NCBI GenBank assembly: GCA_022772675.1
Contig: JALEZW010000035.1
Coordinates: 1 to 33,424, forward strand
Origin: Agathobacter sp.
GTDB lineage: Bacteria; Bacillota; Clostridia; Lachnospirales; Lachnospiraceae
Reading direction: 5' to 3'
Length of the DNA: 33,424 bases
Made by a program: the position numbers and the translations under genes
Shown here: in pieces, positions 6,670-15,972 of the stretch
How the letters are laid out: the number at the start of each line of letters is the position of its first letter
How positions within the stretch are numbered: the stretch's first letter is position 1
Notes under the pieces: generated by a model
Databases searched by the model: none
Told to the model about the DNA's origin: nothing
What the model saw: the letters and a program-made list of their open reading frames with translations, nothing else

Positions 6670-8079
6670 ATGAAAAGTATTGGTAAAAAAGTGCTTGTAT
6701 TGCTGGGGACATTGGGGCTCTTTCTGGTGTTGGTCTGTTTTCTGAATCTGGCGGCGCTGTCGAATATTGAAAGATACAATACGCAGCTGCAGACCTGTCA
6801 CGAAAAGTATAAAGAAGCAATGATGTCAGGGGATGAAAAGGTAATTGCAGAGGCCGAGAAAAACTATGCGTATGTAGTGGAGAGAAGTAATATTCATGTG
6901 TCCGGGACAGAGACCTTTGATATTATTTTGATTGTTGCCATTGTGATTCTGATTATCGTTGCGGGGATTATGGTGAGAAATACCATTGCAAATCCTGCAA
7001 GGGATGCAAGCCGGCATCTGTCTGAGATTGTAAGTAAGATTGAAAACAATCATGGAGACCTGACAGAGCGCATTCCGACGAAATCAAAGGATGAGATTGG
7101 TCAGCTGGTAAATGGTGTCAATGGATTTATAGATCAATTGCAGGAGCTGATGAAGAAAATCAGTGATGTGTCTTCGAAAATTTCACTTTCTACCGGTGAG
7201 GTCAGTGGAAGAATAGATGAATCCAACCAGAGTGCAATGAATGTATCAGCCGCAACGGAGCAGTTGGCTGCGGGGATGGAGGAAATTACTGCAACAATAG
7301 GCCAGATAGCCAAAAGCAGTAATGGCATCCTGGAACAGGTTGAAGGGATGAATGAAAAGGCGAAAAACGGAAATGAGACAGCCACGGAAATCAAAAAGCG
7401 TGCAAGAGGGATGAAAACGGAGACAGAAAAAAATAAAAATGCTGCCACCGGAATGTTTACAGAAGTTGGGACAACCCTTAAAGATGCTGTGGAAGAAAGC
7501 AGGAGTGTAGAACAGATTAATTCCCTTACCGGAGACATCCTGGATATTGCCAGTCAGACAAATCTTTTAGCTTTAAATGCGTCCATTGAGGCTGCAAGGG
7601 CAGGAGAAGCAGGGAAGGGATTTGCTGTGGTGGCAGATGAGATTCGTGTTCTTGCGGATAACAGCCGTGAAACGGCCAGCAGTATTCAAAAAATCAGTGA
7701 GCAGGTGACTTCGGCAGTTAATAAGCTGGCAGATGCGGCTTCCGGCATGCTGGAATTTATTAATTCAGATGTTGTGAGAGATTATGACAGCTTTGTGGAA
7801 GTTGTTGAACAGTATGAGTCAGACGCTAACGAAATGGATGCTATTTTTATGGACTTCGTAGAAAAGGCATCTGCCATGACACAGACTATGCAAAGCGTGA
7901 ATGAGGGAATTAACGATATTTCTGTCACTGTAGATGAAAGTGCAAAGGGTGTGTCAGGAGTGGCTGAGGATGCAATGCAGTTAGTAAGTGCGATTTCCGG
8001 CATTCAGACGCAAACCGAGGAAAATCAGGCAATATCGAGAGAACTTGAAGGGGAAATTCAAAGGTTTGAGCGTGTCTGA
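6670..8079 (+). CDS. Methyl-accepting chemotaxis protein (small sensor domain)
   Basis: A 469-residue membrane chemoreceptor that would signal to CheA/CheW. The order is: transmembrane helix 1 (about 7-29), a short outside segment of only ~55 residues, transmembrane helix 2 (84-102), HAMP (about 103-155), then the cytoplasmic coiled coil with the conserved hairpin tip ([15 protein letters not shown] followed by [14 protein letters not shown] near 300-330). The outside part is too small for a dCache or four-helix sensor, so it may sense through partners or through the membrane. It ends with the coiled coil, with no visible pentapeptide tether for CheR. AGGAGG precedes the ATG. Confidence 0.93.
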   Translation: MKSIGKKVLVLLGTLGLFLVLVCFLNLAALSNIERYNTQLQTCHEKYKEAMMSGDEKVIAEAEKNYAYVVERSNIHVSGTETFDIILIVAIVILIIVAGIMVRNTIANPARDASRHLSEIVSKIENNHGDLTERIPTKSKDEIGQLVNGVNGFIDQLQELMKKISDVSSKISLSTGEVSGRIDESNQSAMNVSAATEQLAAGMEEITATIGQIAKSSNGILEQVEGMNEKAKNGNETATEIKKRARGMKTETEKNKNAATGMFTEVGTTLKDAVEESRSVEQINSLTGDILDIASQTNLLALNASIEAARAGEAGKGFAVVADEIRVLADNSRETASSIQKISEQVTSAVNKLADAASGMLEFINSDVVRDYDSFVEVVEQYESDANEMDAIFMDFVEKASAMTQTMQSVNEGINDISVTVDESAKGVSGVAEDAMQLVSAISGIQTQTEENQAISRELEGEIQRFERV

Positions 8080-8090
8080 CTATCATATGA

Positions 8091-8222
8091 TAGAATTGCG
8101 GGGCGCAAGACATCCGGTGGATGTCTGCTTTGCGCCGACCGGAGCGAAGCGAAGACTTGCGTAGCAACGGAGCAATTCGTGTATCAAATGAGGGGCAAAA
8201 TACCTTTTGACCCTCATATCAT
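8091..8222 (+). repeat. 132-bp dispersed repeat, copy A
   Basis: This stretch is identical base for base to the reverse complement of 33285-33416, and its last ~55 bp recur with a few changes at 10916-10970. It folds richly: an outer GAATTGC/GCAATTC pair (8093-8099 with 8172-8178), a 14-bp hairpin from GGCGCAA-GACATCC (8102-8115) to GGATGTC and TTGCGCC (8130-8136), a smaller TTGC-GTA-GCAA hairpin (8157-8167), and an ATGAGGGGCAAAA/TTTTGACCCTCAT stem (8188-8217). It starts 11 bp after the chemoreceptor stop codon. No open frame inside it looks real. Confidence 0.95.
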
Positions 8223-8302
8223 GTTATTGTTTACTCGGCACCTTCATTCGCAAAAGGATTATTGTTACTGTTCAAGCGGCACCGGATTATTTCAAAAAAA
8301 AC

Positions 8303-8311
8303 TGGTATAAT
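8303..8311 (+). promoter_or_regulatory. Extended -10 promoter (TGgTATAAT)
   Basis: TGGTATAAT at 8303-8311 is a perfect extended -10 element about 107 bp before the next gene; the -35 region is poor. The rest of the 338-bp gap between the chemoreceptor and this gene is the dispersed repeat plus a small hairpin (about 8370-8391) ahead of the ribosome binding site. Confidence 0.55.
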
Positions 8312-8417
8312 GTCGAAAAATGTAGTAGGATAGTAGTAGAACATGTTGGGACTACAAAAGAAAAACCATGCCGCCAGCATACCTGCCGGCGAAACCATAA
8401 GGAGGAGGGAGTCATAC

Positions 8418-8699
8418 ATGGAACAGGCAAAAGGAGGGCAGATACTGATTGAGTGCCCCAATACCATTTTTCATCTGTATGCCAGAAATGAGGGGGAGAT
8501 TTCGAAGATTCAGATTTTTGTCAATAATATCCGTGCTGTGAAGAGATTAGGGTTAAATGATATCTATAACTGGTGTAACAGACAGGGGATTGTTTATCGT
8601 ACCAGATTCAATTATCATCGGGAAATTTCTCTTTGGGATAATGTAAAGTCCTATTGTCTTTATACAACACAGAAACTAAGATATCAGTTTGCGGGATAG
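8418..8699 (+). CDS. Small protein of unknown function (93 residues)
   Basis: I do not recognise this family. The frame is open from 8343, but the ATG at 8418 has GGAGGAGGGAG ahead at good spacing, giving 93 residues. The protein looks soluble, with no signal peptide or membrane helix. It is basic and rich in aromatic residues towards the end (NWCNRQGIVYRTRF, LWDNVKSYCLYTT). It stands alone between an extended -10 promoter and a terminator, so it is probably a monocistronic gene. Confidence 0.7.
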   Translation: MEQAKGGQILIECPNTIFHLYARNEGEISKIQIFVNNIRAVKRLGLNDIYNWCNRQGIVYRTRFNYHREISLWDNVKSYCLYTTQKLRYQFAG

Positions 8700-8727
8700 C
8701 ATTTGGGGGAATGATAAGGAATAATCT

Positions 8728-8759
8728 GACCGTTTGTGCATTGCACTACGGTCTTTTTT
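8728..8759 (+). terminator. Terminator after the 93-residue protein gene
   Basis: GACCG (8728-8732) pairs with CGGTC (8749-8753), with an inner GTGC/GCAC stem, followed by six T. It sits about 30 bp behind the stop codon. Confidence 0.85.
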
Positions 8760-8769
8760 AGATTATAAT
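8741..8769 (+). promoter_or_regulatory. Promoter candidate for the S66 peptidase gene
   Basis: TTGCAC (8741-8746), a 17-bp spacer and a perfect TATAAT (8764-8769) overlap the terminator hairpin just described. They leave a leader of roughly 105 bp before the S66 peptidase start. Confidence 0.6.
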
Positions 8770-8880
8770 GATATAAGGTCCAAAAGACAGAAAGCGTTCC
8801 TGTCAGCAGGATAAGAGTTCTGATTTGTTGAACTACACACATGAGCAGGTAATCATGCTTCTTATACATGGAGGGTGAGT

Positions 8881-9906
8881 ATGAGATTTCCGAAATTTTT
8901 ACCGGAGCACGGAACCATCGGTTTTGTGGCTCCGTCCTATGGCTGTGCCTCAGAGCCTTACTATACTGCATTTGCACATGCTAGAGAGCGGTTTGCACAG
9001 ATGGGATATGAAACACAGCTGGGACCGAACTGCCTGGTGGAAAAAGGCATCGGCATCAGCAATATCCCGGAACTCTGCGGGAAAGAATTAAATGAGAGCT
9101 ATTTAAGCAGTGAGAATGATGTGATCATTTCCTGCGGTGGCGGGGAGATGATGTGTGAGGTGGTTCCCTATATTGATTTTAAGCGGATTGTGGCAGCAGA
9201 GCCGAAGTGGTATATGGGATTTTCCGATAACACCAATTTTACGTTCCTGTCAGCAACACTTGCAGATACGGCAGCCATTTACGGTCCCTGTGCATCGGCA
9301 TTTGGTATGGAACCCTGGCATCCATCCGTCCGGGATGCCTTTGACTTACTATGTGGAAAATTAAATATAGTACACAATTATGACCTGTGGGAGAGGGAAT
9401 CCTTAAAGGATGAGGAACATCCGTTAGCTCCGTATAATGTAACCGAGCCCATGAGGTTTATGATTTTTAAAGGAAATGAGGTTCACATGAGGGGCCGTCT
9501 GATTGGCGGATGTATGGACTGTCTGATCAATCTTCTGGGAACTCCCTATGATCAGGTGAAACAGTTTAATGAGCGTTATGGGGATGACGGTCTGATCTGG
9601 TTTTTGGAGTCCTGTGATTTAAATGTCATGGATATGAGAAGAGCCATCTGGCATATGAAGACAGCCGGCTGGTTTTCCCATGTAAAAGGATTTCTTTTTG
9701 GACGTCCCCTCCACTATGGAGAGGAAATGTTTGGGGTGGATCAGTATCATGCAGTTACGGATCTACTGGAAGAATTTGGTGTGCCAATCATCATGGATCT
9801 GGATATTGGGCATCTGTCCCCCATGATGCCCATCGTGACCGGAGCCATGGCGGATATTGACGCAGCAGGAAATGATTTTACCATGAAAATGGAGATGGGA
9901 GAATGA
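8881..9906 (+). CDS. S66 family peptidase (LD-carboxypeptidase / MccF-like)
   Basis: Family S66 serine peptidases either trim the terminal D-Ala from muropeptide tetrapeptides or, as MccF, cleave toxic aminoacyl nucleotides. The 341 residues contain the expected Ser-Glu-His triad: S115 in GFSDNTN, E243 in FLES and H311 in DIGHLSP. The N-terminal IGFVAPSYG (about 13-21) is also typical. There is no signal peptide, so it acts in the cytoplasm. An upstream GTG at 8875 is in frame, but GGAGG at 8870-8874 suits the ATG at 8881. Its stop overlaps the ribosome binding region of the secreted DUF1002 gene. Sequence alone does not choose between wall recycling and self-protection. Confidence 0.88.
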   Translation: MRFPKFLPEHGTIGFVAPSYGCASEPYYTAFAHARERFAQMGYETQLGPNCLVEKGIGISNIPELCGKELNESYLSSENDVIISCGGGEMMCEVVPYIDFKRIVAAEPKWYMGFSDNTNFTFLSATLADTAAIYGPCASAFGMEPWHPSVRDAFDLLCGKLNIVHNYDLWERESLKDEEHPLAPYNVTEPMRFMIFKGNEVHMRGRLIGGCMDCLINLLGTPYDQVKQFNERYGDDGLIWFLESCDLNVMDMRRAIWHMKTAGWFSHVKGFLFGRPLHYGEEMFGVDQYHAVTDLLEEFGVPIIMDLDIGHLSPMMPIVTGAMADIDAAGNDFTMKMEMGE

Positions 9907-9908
9907 CT

Positions 9909-10904
9909 ATGAAGAAGAGATGGAATAGAATTTTGGGAGTATTACTGGCGGCAGGCCTTACCGTAACAGCGGTTCCGGTGCCAAAGACGGCATGGGCCAC
10001 GGAAATGACTCCGGAAGAAATGGAGACTACGGAAATGACTCCGGAAGAGACAAAGACCACGGTAGAGGACAATTCCGATGATGTACCGGAAGATGGGGAT
10101 GATGTGGAAATCACACTGGATGATAAGCCCTATCTTGCCCTGGGTGCAGACCTTACGGCAGATCAGCAGCACACGGTACTTTCTTATCTTGGGGTGGATG
10201 CTGCGGATTTTGATCAGTATGATGTGGTCTATGTCAGCAATGAGGAGGAGCATAAATATCTGGATTCCTATGTGCCGAAGAAACAGATTGGAACCCGTGC
10301 CCTGTCCTCTGTTTTAATTTCCCTGACGGATGAGGGCAGCGGACTTAAGGTTTCTACCTATAATATCAATTATTGTACGGCAGGTATGTATAAGAATGCA
10401 TTGTCCACCGCCGGAGTACAGGATGCCAACGTAATCGTGGCGGGACCTTTTCCACTGTCAGGAACAGCTGCACTGGTGGGAACCTTTGAGGCCTATGAAA
10501 AGCTGACGGGAAAGACTCTGGACGAGAATGTTGTGGATGCTGCCATGGATGAGCTGGTTACAACCGGTGATATAGAGCAGAGCGTGGATGGAAATCCTGA
10601 GGATGTGGAGGCGATGATAGCAGATCTGAAGGGTCAGATTGCAAGAGGAAAGTTAAAATCCAAGGAGGATATTGAAAAGGCAATTGAGAAGCTGGCGAAG
10701 AAATATGATATCCAGTTAACCGATGAGGATAAACAGAAACTTCTGAACCTGCTGGAAAAATTAAAAGGTCTTGATCTGGACTGGGATTCCATTAAAAGCC
10801 AGGCCGAGGCATGGGCAGATGAACTGCAGAGCTCCGGAGTACTGGATAAAATCCTTGCCTTTTTCCAGAAACTGATTGATGCAATTAAGGGATTTTTCTC
10901 ATAG
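9909..10904 (+). CDS. Secreted DUF1002 domain protein
   Basis: The 331 residues begin with a signal peptide (MKKRWNR, a hydrophobic stretch, then a likely cut near AWA-TE around residue 30). An acidic linker with a duplicated EMTPEE motif follows (about 31-65), then a globular part resembling DUF1002 (YpuA-like): ALGADLTADQQ near 75-85 and FEAYEKLTG near 195. The C-terminal part is helical and rich in Lys and Glu, with repeated charged helices from about 235. The function is unknown. The ATG at 9909 is preferred over 9903 because GGGAG sits about 7 bases ahead of it. It is translationally coupled to the S66 peptidase, suggesting a shared envelope role. Confidence 0.82.
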   Translation: MKKRWNRILGVLLAAGLTVTAVPVPKTAWATEMTPEEMETTEMTPEETKTTVEDNSDDVPEDGDDVEITLDDKPYLALGADLTADQQHTVLSYLGVDAADFDQYDVVYVSNEEEHKYLDSYVPKKQIGTRALSSVLISLTDEGSGLKVSTYNINYCTAGMYKNALSTAGVQDANVIVAGPFPLSGTAALVGTFEAYEKLTGKTLDENVVDAAMDELVTTGDIEQSVDGNPEDVEAMIADLKGQIARGKLKSKEDIEKAIEKLAKKYDIQLTDEDKQKLLNLLEKLKGLDLDWDSIKSQAEAWADELQSSGVLDKILAFFQKLIDAIKGFFS

Positions 10905-10915
10905 AGAAGCGTATC

Positions 10916-10976
10916 CGGAGCAATTCGTATATCAGATGAGGGGCAGAATACCTTTTGACCCTCATATCATTTTTTT
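10916..10976 (+). repeat. Partial copy B of the dispersed repeat, serving as a terminator
   Basis: Positions 10916-10970 match the last 55 bp of the 132-bp element with three A/G changes (GTATATCAG versus GTGTATCAA, GCAGAA versus GCAAAA). The ATGAGGGGCAGAA/TTTTGACCCTCAT stem is kept and is here followed by seven T, which makes a convincing Rho-independent terminator for the DUF1002 gene. The 5' part of the element is missing or degenerate. Confidence 0.85.
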
Positions 10977-11004
10977 AGAAACAGATAACAGGAGGTAATT
11001 GATC

Positions 11005-11469
11005 ATGAAAAACGAAATTCAACTTGCCGGTCAGGAGACAGACATAAAAGTACGCCCGTATGAGCACCATGCAAAATATTACGAGACAGATCAGATGGGC
11101 ATCATCCACCACAGCAATTACGTGAAGTGGATGGAGGAGGCGAGGATGGATCTGATGGAGCAGATCGGTCTTAGCTATAAGCAGATGGAGGCAATGGAGA
11201 TTATCAGTCCTGTACTGTCTATTTCCGTGGAATATCACAGTATGGTCCACTTTGACGATACCGTTGTAATTCAGACAAAGCTGGTAAAATATAACGGCGT
11301 TAAGATGGAACTGGAATATGTGATGACGGATAAAGAGACCGGAGAACTCCGGACTACGGCGAAAAGCAGCCACTGCTTCTTAAACCGTTCCGGTAAACCG
11401 ATTTCCTTAAAACGGGCTTATCCGGAGCTGGATACCAAGTTCTTTGAAATGAAGGAGGACATGGAGTAA
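11005..11469 (+). CDS. Hotdog-fold acyl-CoA thioesterase (YbgC/4HBT type)
   Basis: A 154-residue cytoplasmic thioesterase of the 4-hydroxybenzoyl-CoA thioesterase class, which hydrolyses acyl-CoA or acyl-ACP; the chain-length preference is unknown. The signature YETDQMGIIHHSNYVKWMEEAR (read in two parts, YETDQMGIIHH and SNYVKWMEEAR, about 25-47) holds the catalytic Asp and the conserved NY..W. The ATG at 11005 is chosen over a TTG two codons earlier because GGAGG is 9 bases ahead. It is joined to the aminopeptidase gene by a TAATG overlap. Confidence 0.88.
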   Translation: MKNEIQLAGQETDIKVRPYEHHAKYYETDQMGIIHHSNYVKWMEEARMDLMEQIGLSYKQMEAMEIISPVLSISVEYHSMVHFDDTVVIQTKLVKYNGVKMELEYVMTDKETGELRTTAKSSHCFLNRSGKPISLKRAYPELDTKFFEMKEDME

Positions 11470-13256
11470 TGATACCCGAGAGGCTTGCAGCGCTGCGACA
11501 TGAGATGGAGAAGAGAGGTATTGCAATTTATGTGGTTCCCACTGCGGATTTTCACGAGTCAGAGTATGTAGGAGAACATTTTAAGGCAAGAAAATATATT
11601 ACAGGCTTTACAGGCTCCGCAGGTACGGCGGTGATTACTTTAAAAGAGGCGGGACTGTGGACAGACGGAAGATATTTCGTCCAGGCAGCCAGGCAGTTAG
11701 AGGGAACAACCGTGGCTCTTTACCGCATGGGAGAGGAAGGGGTTCCAACTGTAGATGAATATATAGAACAGACCTTAAAAGAAGGCGAAACCATTGGCTT
11801 TGACGGCCGCGTGGTTAACGGCAGATGGGGAGAAAAGTTAAAGGGGATTGCGGAAAAAAAGAACGGAAAGCTGTATGTGGAGGAGGATCTGATAGATCTG
11901 ATCTGGGAAGACCGTCCTCCCATGTCAAAGGAACCTGTCTGGATCTTAGACGAGAAATACAGCGGCAGGAGTACAGCAGACAAGCTTGCGGCAGTCCGGG
12001 AAGAGATGGAGAAAAAGGGGGCGGATGTACACCTTTTGTCTTCGCTTTATGATATAGCGTGGCTTTTGAATGTCCGGGGAAATGATATCAGCTATGTGCC
12101 GGTAGTCCTTTCTTTCCTTTCCCTGACTAAGGACAGCTGCATCTGGTTTTTACAGGAGGAAGTTTTAGACCATAAGATAAAGGCATATCTTTCGGAAAAC
12201 GGGATTATCACAAGACCATACAGCGAATTTTATAATTATGTAAAGACACTGGAAAATAAAACCATTCTGCTCAATAAGGCCGTTGTAAATACGAGAATAT
12301 GTAACAGCATTCCAAAATCAGCAGCAATTATGGATGCAGAGGATCCCACAGAGGTGATGAAGGCTGTTAAGAATCCCGTGGAAGTTAAAAATATCAGGGA
12401 TGCCCATGTGAAGGATGCAGTTGCCATGTGCAAATTTATGTACTGGCTGAAAAAGAATGTGGGAAAAATCCCCATGACCGAGATTTCCATTTCGGATTAT
12501 CTGGCAGGTCTCAGGGCAGAGCAGGAGGGATTTCTGGACTTAAGTTTTGACACCATCTGCGGCTATGCAGATCACGGTGCCATCGTGCATTATGCGGCCA
12601 CACCGGAGTCGGATGTGCCGGTAAAGCCCTGCAGTTTCCTTCTTGTGGATTCCGGCGGACATTACCTGGAGGGAACTACGGATATTACGAGAACCTTTGC
12701 ACTGGGACCTGTTACAGAGGAGATGAAAGCAGATTATACCCGGGTCTGCCGCTCCAATTTGAATCTGGCAAATGCCCGCTTCCTGTATGGATGTACCGGA
12801 ATGAATCTGGATGCCATTGCCCGTCTGCCCTTCTGGGAGGCAGGACTTGACTATAAGCATGGAACCGGTCACGGTGTGGGATATGTTTTAAATGTCCATG
12901 AGGGACCCAATTCATTCCGCTATAAAGGCACAGCGGAAAGACCCGGCGGTATGGTTCTGGAAGAGGGAATGGTCACCACGGATGAGCCGGGCATTTATCT
13001 GGAAGGAAAATACGGTATCCGTCTGGAAAATGAGCTTGTCTGCCGAAAGGGAGAGAAGAATGAATACGGGCAGTTTATGTATTTTGAGAATCTGACCTAT
13101 GTCCCCTTTGATCTGGATGCCATTAATCCGGATTTAATGACGGAGACAGAGCGTGGGTATCTGAATGCCTTCCATGCAAAGGTGTATCAGGTGGTATCCC
13201 CATATCTTGCCGGGGATGAACGGGCATGGTTAAAGCAGGCAACACGGGAGGTTTAG
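11469..13256 (+). CDS. Xaa-Pro aminopeptidase (M24B, aminopeptidase P)
   Basis: This cytoplasmic di-metal peptidase removes an N-terminal residue from peptides with proline in second position. The 595 residues follow the long three-domain eukaryote-like layout: two creatinase-type N-terminal domains (about 1-150 and 155-295), then the pita-bread domain. All five metal ligands are visible: D394, D405, H468, E506 and E520, plus the substrate-binding HGTGHGVG stretch. The start ATG overlaps the thioesterase stop (TAATG). polA begins 2 bp after its stop. Confidence 0.93.
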   Translation: MIPERLAALRHEMEKRGIAIYVVPTADFHESEYVGEHFKARKYITGFTGSAGTAVITLKEAGLWTDGRYFVQAARQLEGTTVALYRMGEEGVPTVDEYIEQTLKEGETIGFDGRVVNGRWGEKLKGIAEKKNGKLYVEEDLIDLIWEDRPPMSKEPVWILDEKYSGRSTADKLAAVREEMEKKGADVHLLSSLYDIAWLLNVRGNDISYVPVVLSFLSLTKDSCIWFLQEEVLDHKIKAYLSENGIITRPYSEFYNYVKTLENKTILLNKAVVNTRICNSIPKSAAIMDAEDPTEVMKAVKNPVEVKNIRDAHVKDAVAMCKFMYWLKKNVGKIPMTEISISDYLAGLRAEQEGFLDLSFDTICGYADHGAIVHYAATPESDVPVKPCSFLLVDSGGHYLEGTTDITRTFALGPVTEEMKADYTRVCRSNLNLANARFLYGCTGMNLDAIARLPFWEAGLDYKHGTGHGVGYVLNVHEGPNSFRYKGTAERPGGMVLEEGMVTTDEPGIYLEGKYGIRLENELVCRKGEKNEYGQFMYFENLTYVPFDLDAINPDLMTETERGYLNAFHAKVYQVVSPYLAGDERAWLKQATREV

Positions 13257-13258
13257 CA

Positions 13259-15946
13259 ATGAGTGAAAAGCTGGTGTTAATTGATGGCCACAGTATCTTA
13301 AACCGTGCATTTTTCGGACTGCCGGATTTAACGAATTCGGAAGGGCTGCATACCAATGCCGTATACGGATTTTTAAATATCTTATTTAAAATTTTAGAAG
13401 AGGAACAGCCGGATTATCTGACGGTGGCTTTTGATGTCCATGCACCAACTTTCCGGCATAAAATGTTTGATGCCTACAAAGGAACCCGTGCTCCCATGGA
13501 TGATGCATTAAAGCAGCAGGTGCCCCTTATGAAAGAGATGCTTCATGCTATGGGCATTTGTACGGTGGAAATGGAGGGCTACGAGGCCGATGATATTTTG
13601 GGAACCCTGGCGGCAAGAGGAGAGAGAGAGGGAATGGAGGTCTCTGTGGTATCGGGGGACTGGGACCTCTTACAGCTGGCCACCGAGCATGTAAAGATCC
13701 GTATCCCGAAAACCAAGCGTACCGGAACAGAAATTGAGGATTATCTGGCGGCAGATGTGAAGGAACGTTATCAGGTCACACCGAAGGAATTTATCGATGT
13801 AAAGGCTCTGATGGGGGATACTGCTGATAATATTCCCGGGGTGCCGGGAATCGGAGAAAAAACGGCTACCGCACTGATTGGACAGTTTGGAAGTATTGAA
13901 CAGGTACATGAGCACGCGGATATCGTAAAGCCCCCCCGGGCTTCCAAAAATATTGTGGAATACTGGGATCAGGCGGTGATGAGCAAGACATTAGCCACAA
14001 TCATTACGGATGTACCGGTTTCCTATGAATTTAAAGATGCTAAGCTGGAGGGAATTTCCTCTCTCTATACAGAGGAGGCCTATCTCTTATGTAAGAAATT
14101 AGAGTTTAAGAATTTCCTGTCCAGGTTTGAGGTGGATGCACCGAAGAATCATGCAGAGGATTCTTTTAAGCTGGTAAAAGATAAAAAAGAGGCTGATGCT
14201 ATCTTTAAAAAAGCAGAGGGATTACCGATTGCCTTTCACCTGGTGGAGTCAGAACCGGAAAATGAGCAGCTGAGTCTTTTTGATGAGCCGGCGGGGCAGC
14301 AGTTTGCAGCTCTTGCCATTACTTTTTCGGAGGAGGACAGCTATCTGTTTCTTACATCCCGGGATCTTACCAGTGATTACCTGAAGGAAAAGCTGCTGTC
14401 TGCAGAGACGATTGTGGCGGCAGATTTAAAACCGGCACTGTCTGTTTTGGGGATTCATGAGGCTGAGCCCCGGTTTAGGGAGAAATTTTTTGACAGAACC
14501 ATTGCAGCATATCTTATTAATCCCCTGAAAGGAGATTATCCCTGCGAGGATGTGGCAAAGGATTATTTAGGACTTATGATTCCCTCCCGGACAGATCTCC
14601 TTGGAAAAACGAACCCGGCTGCTGCGGTAAAAGAAAACCCGGATGCCCTGCTTCGCTATGGCTGCTGGGAGTCTTATATTGCCTGGAAATCCTATCCGGT
14701 TTTATCGGAAAGCTTAAAGGAACATGGCATGGATACCCTTATGAGGGAAATCGAAATGCCCCTTGTCTTTGTGCTTTCGGACATGGAGCAGGAAGGGATT
14801 GCCATTGACGGGGATGCCTTAAAGGAATATGGAGAAAAATTGTCCGTTTCCATTCACGACCTGGAGCAGAAGATTTATGAGGAGGCGGGAGAACAGTTTA
14901 ACATCAATTCTCCCAAGCAGCTGGGTGTGATATTGTTTGAAAAGTTAAAGCTTCCCAACGGGAAAAAGACCAAAACCGGGTTTTCCACATCAGCCGAGGT
15001 ACTGGAAAAGCTGGCGGGAGAGTATCCAATCGTATCGGATATTTTAGAGTACCGGAAGCTTGCAAAATTAAAATCCACCTATGCAGATGGCCTGTCAAAT
15101 TTTATTGGCACAGACGGGAAAATCCATACCACCTTTAACCAGACTATTACGGCAACGGGACGGTTAAGCAGTACGGATCCCAATCTTCAGAATATTCCAA
15201 TCCGGATGGAACTTGGAAAAATGATAAGAAAGGTCTTTCATCCTCTTCCGGGAGATGTATTTATTGATTCTGATTATTCCCAGATTGAGTTAAGACTCCT
15301 TGCCCATATGTCCGCTGATGAGCAGCTGATTACTGCATTCCGTGAGAAGCAGGATATTCACAGGAGTACCGCCTCCAAGGTATTTCATGTGCCCTTTGAT
15401 GAGGTGACGGATTTACAGCGCAGGAACGCCAAGGCAGTTAACTTTGGAATTGTCTATGGAATCAGTGCCTATGGGCTGAGTCAGGATTTAAATATCGGAA
15501 CGAAAGAGGCCCAGGGATTTATTGACAGTTATTTCGAAACTTATCCCAAAATCAAGGAATTTCTGGATAAAACTGTTGCGGATGCAAAGGAAAAGGGATA
15601 TACCAGAACCCTGTTTGGCAGAATCCGGCCCATACCGGAACTTTCCGAAAGCAATTTCATGAAGCGGCAGTTCGGGGAGCGGGTGGCAATGAATGCACCG
15701 ATTCAGGGAACAGCGGCGGATATTATTAAGATTGCCATGATCCGTGTCCACGACCGGCTTATCCGGGAAGGGTTTCAGTCCCGCCTGATTTTACAGGTGC
15801 ACGATGAGCTTTTAATTGAGACGAAGGAAGCGGAAAAAGAGTCCGTGACCACAATTCTTGAAGAAGAGATGAGGAATGCGGCAGACCTTTCCGTGGAGCT
15901 GGCCGTGGGAACGGAATGGGGTCATGACTGGTACGAGGCACACTAA
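13259..15946 (+). CDS. polA: DNA polymerase I
   Basis: It fills gaps and removes RNA primers during replication and repair. The 895 residues contain the 5'-3' flap nuclease (about 1-290: VLIDGHSILNRAF, YEADDILGT, helix-hairpin-helix VPGIGEKTA), a 3'-5' exonuclease-like domain (about 315-500) and the family A polymerase domain with motif A DSDYSQIELR (D670), motif B RRNAKAVNFGIVYG and motif C QVHDE (H848-D849-E850). The exonuclease domain lacks the D-x-E and later Asp residues (IAFHLVES stands where the first motif should be), so proofreading is probably absent, as in Bacillus Pol I. The ATG at 13259 has GGAGG seven bases ahead. Confidence 0.96.
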   Translation: MSEKLVLIDGHSILNRAFFGLPDLTNSEGLHTNAVYGFLNILFKILEEEQPDYLTVAFDVHAPTFRHKMFDAYKGTRAPMDDALKQQVPLMKEMLHAMGICTVEMEGYEADDILGTLAARGEREGMEVSVVSGDWDLLQLATEHVKIRIPKTKRTGTEIEDYLAADVKERYQVTPKEFIDVKALMGDTADNIPGVPGIGEKTATALIGQFGSIEQVHEHADIVKPPRASKNIVEYWDQAVMSKTLATIITDVPVSYEFKDAKLEGISSLYTEEAYLLCKKLEFKNFLSRFEVDAPKNHAEDSFKLVKDKKEADAIFKKAEGLPIAFHLVESEPENEQLSLFDEPAGQQFAALAITFSEEDSYLFLTSRDLTSDYLKEKLLSAETIVAADLKPALSVLGIHEAEPRFREKFFDRTIAAYLINPLKGDYPCEDVAKDYLGLMIPSRTDLLGKTNPAAAVKENPDALLRYGCWESYIAWKSYPVLSESLKEHGMDTLMREIEMPLVFVLSDMEQEGIAIDGDALKEYGEKLSVSIHDLEQKIYEEAGEQFNINSPKQLGVILFEKLKLPNGKKTKTGFSTSAEVLEKLAGEYPIVSDILEYRKLAKLKSTYADGLSNFIGTDGKIHTTFNQTITATGRLSSTDPNLQNIPIRMELGKMIRKVFHPLPGDVFIDSDYSQIELRLLAHMSADEQLITAFREKQDIHRSTASKVFHVPFDEVTDLQRRNAKAVNFGIVYGISAYGLSQDLNIGTKEAQGFIDSYFETYPKIKEFLDKTVADAKEKGYTRTLFGRIRPIPELSESNFMKRQFGERVAMNAPIQGTAADIIKIAMIRVHDRLIREGFQSRLILQVHDELLIETKEAEKESVTTILEEEMRNAADLSVELAVGTEWGHDWYEAH

Positions 15947-15972
15947 AAGGCAATAGGATTAAAGGAGTTACT

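Noticed and set aside
8091..8222. Insertion sequence with transposase
   Set aside because: The element is only 132 bp, has no coding capacity and no clear terminal inverted repeats or target duplications. It could at most be a non-autonomous element.
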